The notes under the pieces: generated by a model | Told to the model about the DNA's origin: nothing | Seen by the model: only the letters and a program-made list of their open reading frames with translations | The model's database searches: none | Program-made: the position numbers and the translations under genes | Assembly (NCBI GenBank): GCA_964423785.1 | Contig: CAYRGZ010000130.1 | Span: forward strand, 1 to 8,017 | Direction of reading: 5' to 3' | Length of the DNA stretch: 8,017 nt | Origin: S012-135 sp964423785 | GTDB taxonomy: Bacteria; Desulfobacterota; Desulfobulbia; Desulfobulbales; S012-135 | In this document: positions 5,617 through 8,017 of the stretch, piece after piece | How positions within the stretch are numbered: the stretch's first letter is position 1 | How the letters are laid out: every line of letters starts with the position of its first letter

Positions 5617-5645
5617 ATTATAGGGTCTTTGGCGCCGACTGTCAA
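5617..5645 (-). promoter_or_regulatory. Perfect consensus sigma70-type promoter of the small gene
   Basis: On the minus strand TTGACA (5645-5640) and TATAAT (5622-5617) are separated by exactly 17 nt, matching consensus at all twelve positions. The predicted start is near 5610. Such a perfect match in GC-rich DNA implies strong expression, unless it is checked by the leader or by a repressor. Confidence 0.88.
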
Positions 5646-5650
5646 GTTTC

Positions 5651-5663
5651 CGCCATTTTGGCG
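5651..5663. promoter_or_regulatory. Small inverted repeat in the divergent intergenic region
   Basis: CGCCA-TTT-TGGCG lies 5 bp upstream of the -35 of the small gene and about 100 bp before the KamA-family start. It could be an operator for the divergent pair, but it is short. I see no convincing sigma70 promoter for the KamA-family gene between here and 5766. Confidence 0.25.
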
Positions 5664-5766
5664 ACGCCCCCTGCACGAAATCGAATTTTATGGTATGGTA
5701 ATCTGGTTTTTTGCCGAAAAGAACATCCACGATCGCTTTTTCTAACGACCACAAACGGAAACGACC

Positions 5767-7551
5767 ATGGACACGCGCCGGTACACACCGGAACGATTGC
5801 GGGATGAAAACCCGCTTTTTTTTGCCATCGTCCACCAGGCGAAATCCCTCGACGAGTTGCGCCTCAAGCTGTCGGAACTGGCCCTGCAACTCGAGTTCGA
5901 CGCCACCCTGGAGGCGGGCCGGGAGGCCGGACGGCTGGCGCGCATCCGCGACTGCGCCAAAGTCCTGAAGAACATCCTCAAAAAACGATCCGACAAACTG
6001 GCGGGATTCTCCGTCGTCCAGGCCATTGCCGACATCGGCTCCGACATCCCGCGCCCGGACCTCTCCCCTGGTTTCTATGCCGAACTCTACCACATCCTCC
6101 AAGGGATCCAGGGCCACGGCCCCCGCACCGCCCTCGACGACATCCACCTCTTCAGCGTCGAACATCTCTCCGGCCGCCAGGCGGCGGTGGAACGCTCCCG
6201 GCAACTCGACGCTCTCCGTCTGGAAGTGGACCGCCGAATCGCCGCCATCCCCACCGGCCTCGACGAGGCGACCATCGAGCGCCGCCAGGTGCAACGCCGC
6301 CGCATCCAGGAATTTTTCGGCGGCACGGACAAGGACTGGACCAACTGGCACTGGCAGGTGAAGCACATCGTGCGGGACCCCGATATCCTGGCCCGCCTCG
6401 TATCCATCGACGACGAACAACTCGATGCCATCCGCCTCGCCCGCAAGCACCGGCTGCCCTTCGGGGTGACGCCTTACTATCTCTCCCTGATGGACGAGGA
6501 AGCGGGACAGCGTGACGCGGCCATCCGGGCCCAGGTCTTCCCGCCTCTCGATTACGTCGAGCAGGTCCTGGCCACTCGGAACGCCGGAGACATGGACTTC
6601 ATGGGCGAAGAAGACACCTCACCCTTCGATTGCATCACCCGGCGCTACCCGGCCATCGTCATCCTGAAACCGTTCAATACCTGCCCGCAGATCTGCGTCT
6701 ACTGCCAGCGCAACTGGGAGATCGACGACGCCATGGCCGCCGGCGCCTATGCCGGCAAGAAAGGGGTGGAGGCGGCCCTCGACTGGATCCGCGCTCACCC
6801 GGCCATCCACGAGGTACTGGTCACCGGCGGCGATCCCCTGGCCATGGGCGACGCTGCCCTGGCCCACGTGCTCGACGGCCTGGCGGCCATCGACACAGTG
6901 GAACGAATCCGCATCGGCACCCGCACGCCGGTCACCATGCCCATGCGGATCACCCCCAAACTCGCCCGTCTGCTCGGCCGCTACCGGCAACCCGGCCGCC
7001 GGGAGGTGGCGGTCTCCACCCACGTCCAGCACCCGTACGAGATCACGCCGGAAACCTTCGCCGCCGTGGATCTCTTACGCCGCCAGGGAATCGCGGTCTA
7101 CAACCAGCTTGTCTACACCTTCCACATATCGCGCCGCTTCGAGGCCAGCGCCCTGCGCCGCACCTTGCGCCTGTGCGGAATCGACCCGTACTATACCTTC
7201 AATACCAAAGGCAAGGAGGAGACCCGTTCCTACCGGGTGCCAGTGGCCCGGCTCGTCCAGGAGCAGCAGGAGGAGGCCCGGCTGCTGCCCGGCCTGGAAC
7301 GGACCGACGAGGCGGTGTTCAACGTCCCGCGCCAGGGCAAGAACTACCTGAAATCACGGGAGCACCGGGATCTCATCTCCATCCTGCCCTCGGGCCGGCG
7401 GGTGTACGAGTTCCATCCCTGGGAACGCAATATCGCCCAATCCACCCGCACCTACATCTACCGGGACGTGTCCATCCTCGACTACCTATACCGCCTGGAA
7501 GCGATCGGCGAAGCCCCGGACGACTACGACACCATCTGGTATTATTTCTGA
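5767..7551 (+). CDS. KamA-family radical SAM protein (lysine 2,3-aminomutase-like, substrate unknown)
   Basis: A 594-residue cytoplasmic enzyme homologue that would use S-adenosylmethionine, a [4Fe-4S] cluster and probably PLP for a radical amino-group shift. The first 270 or so residues are a helical charged extension. The radical SAM core has the cluster motif C306-x3-C310-x2-C313 (CPQICVYC), TGGDPL at 353-358, RIGTRTPV near 382-389 and HPYEITPE at 422-429. VPRQGK at 520-525 aligns with the PGGGGK loop of lysine 2,3-aminomutase, making Lys525 the likely PLP lysine. The Asp that precedes that loop and contacts the substrate lysine is Asn519 here. Residues after the cluster are QRNWE rather than a CRHCTR-type sequence. 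The zinc cysteines near the aminomutase C terminus are absent. A divergent substrate is inferred. A weak GGAA site precedes the ATG, and the gene appears monocistronic. Confidence 0.88.
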   Translation: MDTRRYTPERLRDENPLFFAIVHQAKSLDELRLKLSELALQLEFDATLEAGREAGRLARIRDCAKVLKNILKKRSDKLAGFSVVQAIADIGSDIPRPDLSPGFYAELYHILQGIQGHGPRTALDDIHLFSVEHLSGRQAAVERSRQLDALRLEVDRRIAAIPTGLDEATIERRQVQRRRIQEFFGGTDKDWTNWHWQVKHIVRDPDILARLVSIDDEQLDAIRLARKHRLPFGVTPYYLSLMDEEAGQRDAAIRAQVFPPLDYVEQVLATRNAGDMDFMGEEDTSPFDCITRRYPAIVILKPFNTCPQICVYCQRNWEIDDAMAAGAYAGKKGVEAALDWIRAHPAIHEVLVTGGDPLAMGDAALAHVLDGLAAIDTVERIRIGTRTPVTMPMRITPKLARLLGRYRQPGRREVAVSTHVQHPYEITPETFAAVDLLRRQGIAVYNQLVYTFHISRRFEASALRRTLRLCGIDPYYTFNTKGKEETRSYRVPVARLVQEQQEEARLLPGLERTDEAVFNVPRQGKNYLKSREHRDLISILPSGRRVYEFHPWERNIAQSTRTYIYRDVSILDYLYRLEAIGEAPDDYDTIWYYF

Positions 7552-7744
7552 GCCGCCTCCATTCACGTATAGAGTAAGTAAAGCGCTACCAGCGAAGATC
7601 TTCAACGGCTACGCCCCGTCGCACGCGGTGAACAGGCAATTACCGCGGGTGGAGCGGATGCTCACCCTCCGCCGGACCTGCCGGCCTCGGAAGCGTTCCA
7701 CCTTCCACACCCTGGTGGACGCCACGAAATGCTACTTCAAAGAT
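7552..7744. other. Intergenic stretch without a convincing gene
   Basis: An open frame from a GTG at 7628 runs into repeat copy C but has no ribosome site and no recognisable domain. Bases 7600-7632 (TTCAACGGCTACGCCCCG, then GGTGAAC) resemble the core of repeats B and C and may be a worn fragment of that family. No clear terminator follows the KamA-family gene. Confidence 0.5.
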
Positions 7745-7869
7745 GATGGCCTCGTAAAAAGTCGTAGTCGGCGCAGGTCTGACACGATAGTTCAACGGGT
7801 TACACACCGTGAACTCGATGGAGGTGGTGAGCGCAGCGAATGACCGATCGTACTTTTTACGATTCCATC
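7745..7869 (+). repeat. Palindromic repeat, copy C (125 bp, MITE-like)
   Basis: Terminal inverted repeats of 18 nt (7745-7762 and 7852-7869, GATGGCCTCGTAAAAAGT type) match at 16 positions. The direct repeat AAAGAT immediately flanks both ends (7739-7744 and 7870-7875) and may be a target-site duplication. The core 7776-7821 matches copy B at 41 of 46 bases, and 24 further bases (7822-7845) account for the length difference from B. An inner stem GTTCA-CGG/CCG-TGAAC (7790-7814) adds a second hairpin. No transposase is encoded, so any mobility would need one supplied elsewhere. Confidence 0.85.
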
Positions 7870-7875
7870 AAAGAT

Positions 7876-8017
7876 CAGCAGCCCGACCTGGCCTGGATCC
7901 AGCAGGCGAGCGGGCGGTCATCGATGTGACCCCGTGATCAGTAACGTCTCGTTCACCAAGGAGCACCGTAGCACACGTGCGAAGGCGGCCTGACGCGCCG
8001 AAGCCCTTGGGCATAGG
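7876..8017. other. Window end, no supported gene
   Basis: I see no gene, terminator or repeat that I can support here. A minus-strand reading of about 48 codons from near 8014 ends at the border of repeat copy C, but it has no recognisable motif and its upstream side is cut by the window. Confidence 0.4.

Noticed and set aside
5246..5623. Plus-strand open frame of 125 codons across the small gene
   Set aside because: It begins inside the terminator hairpin, has no ribosome site and is antisense to the well-signalled small gene and its leader.
5657..5674. Sigma54-type promoter for the KamA-family gene (TGGC...TGCA)
   Set aside because: The GG and GC elements are 11 nt apart rather than the required 10, and the rest of the consensus is weak.
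6630..7577. Plus-strand frame of 315 codons inside the KamA-family gene
   Set aside because: It is a frame shadow rich in Pro, Arg and His; the main frame carries all the radical SAM motifs.
7628..7843. Small plus-strand open frame of 71 codons after the KamA-family gene
   Set aside because: It starts at a GTG without a ribosome site, runs through repeat copy C and shows no recognisable domain.
2408..7875. CRISPR array
   Set aside because: Three copies are kilobases apart, in both orientations and with unequal lengths; there are no regular spacers and no cas genes.
7870..8014. Minus-strand reading of about 48 codons at the window end
   Set aside because: It is short, has no motif and ends at the repeat border; its upstream signals are outside the window.

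Overview
The window looks like chromosome of a GC-rich, Gram-negative anaerobe, most likely a member of the Desulfobacterota (Desulfobulbales-like). This rests on general protein resemblance, a DUF6178-like protein, an anaerobe-type KamA-family radical SAM enzyme and dispersed palindromes of the form TCGTAAAAA...TTTTTACGA. The taxon is inferred, not proven. No rRNA, tRNA, CRISPR array or transposase gene is visible.

Left part (1-2850, minus strand). A promoter (2820-2848) drives a well-conserved cobalamin riboswitch (about 2588-2808), then an intrinsic terminator (2492-2531), then a tight three-gene operon: a CobC-type phosphatase, CobU/CobP and CobT. These genes activate cobinamide and dimethylbenzimidazole and assemble the lower nucleotide loop of vitamin B12. 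Cobalamin synthase (cobS) is not in the window. A palindromic repeat (copy A) sits between the riboswitch terminator and the first start codon. A short strong hairpin follows cobT.

Middle (2886-5270). A PilZ-domain protein (minus) and a 551-residue DUF6178-like protein (plus) diverge from a roughly 300-bp region. That region holds a 15-bp palindrome, a good plus-strand sigma70-type promoter and repeat copy B, which lies in the 5' leader of the 551-residue gene. A strong bidirectional terminator (5228-5267) closes this gene and serves the converging small gene.

Right part (5288-8017). A compact minus-strand unit has a perfect TTGACA-17-TATAAT promoter, a leader of about 140 nt able to fold over its own Shine-Dalgarno site, a 59-residue unrecognised protein and the shared terminator. 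Divergent from it is a 594-residue KamA-family radical SAM protein. That protein keeps the FeS cysteines and the apparent PLP lysine, but has changes at positions that bind lysine in lysine 2,3-aminomutase. The last 466 bp carry no convincing gene but contain repeat copy C, which has 18-bp terminal inverted repeats and a possible 6-bp target duplication.

The most unusual material is the small-protein unit with its structured leader beside a divergent aminomutase homologue, and the repeat family that places hairpins in 5' leaders.
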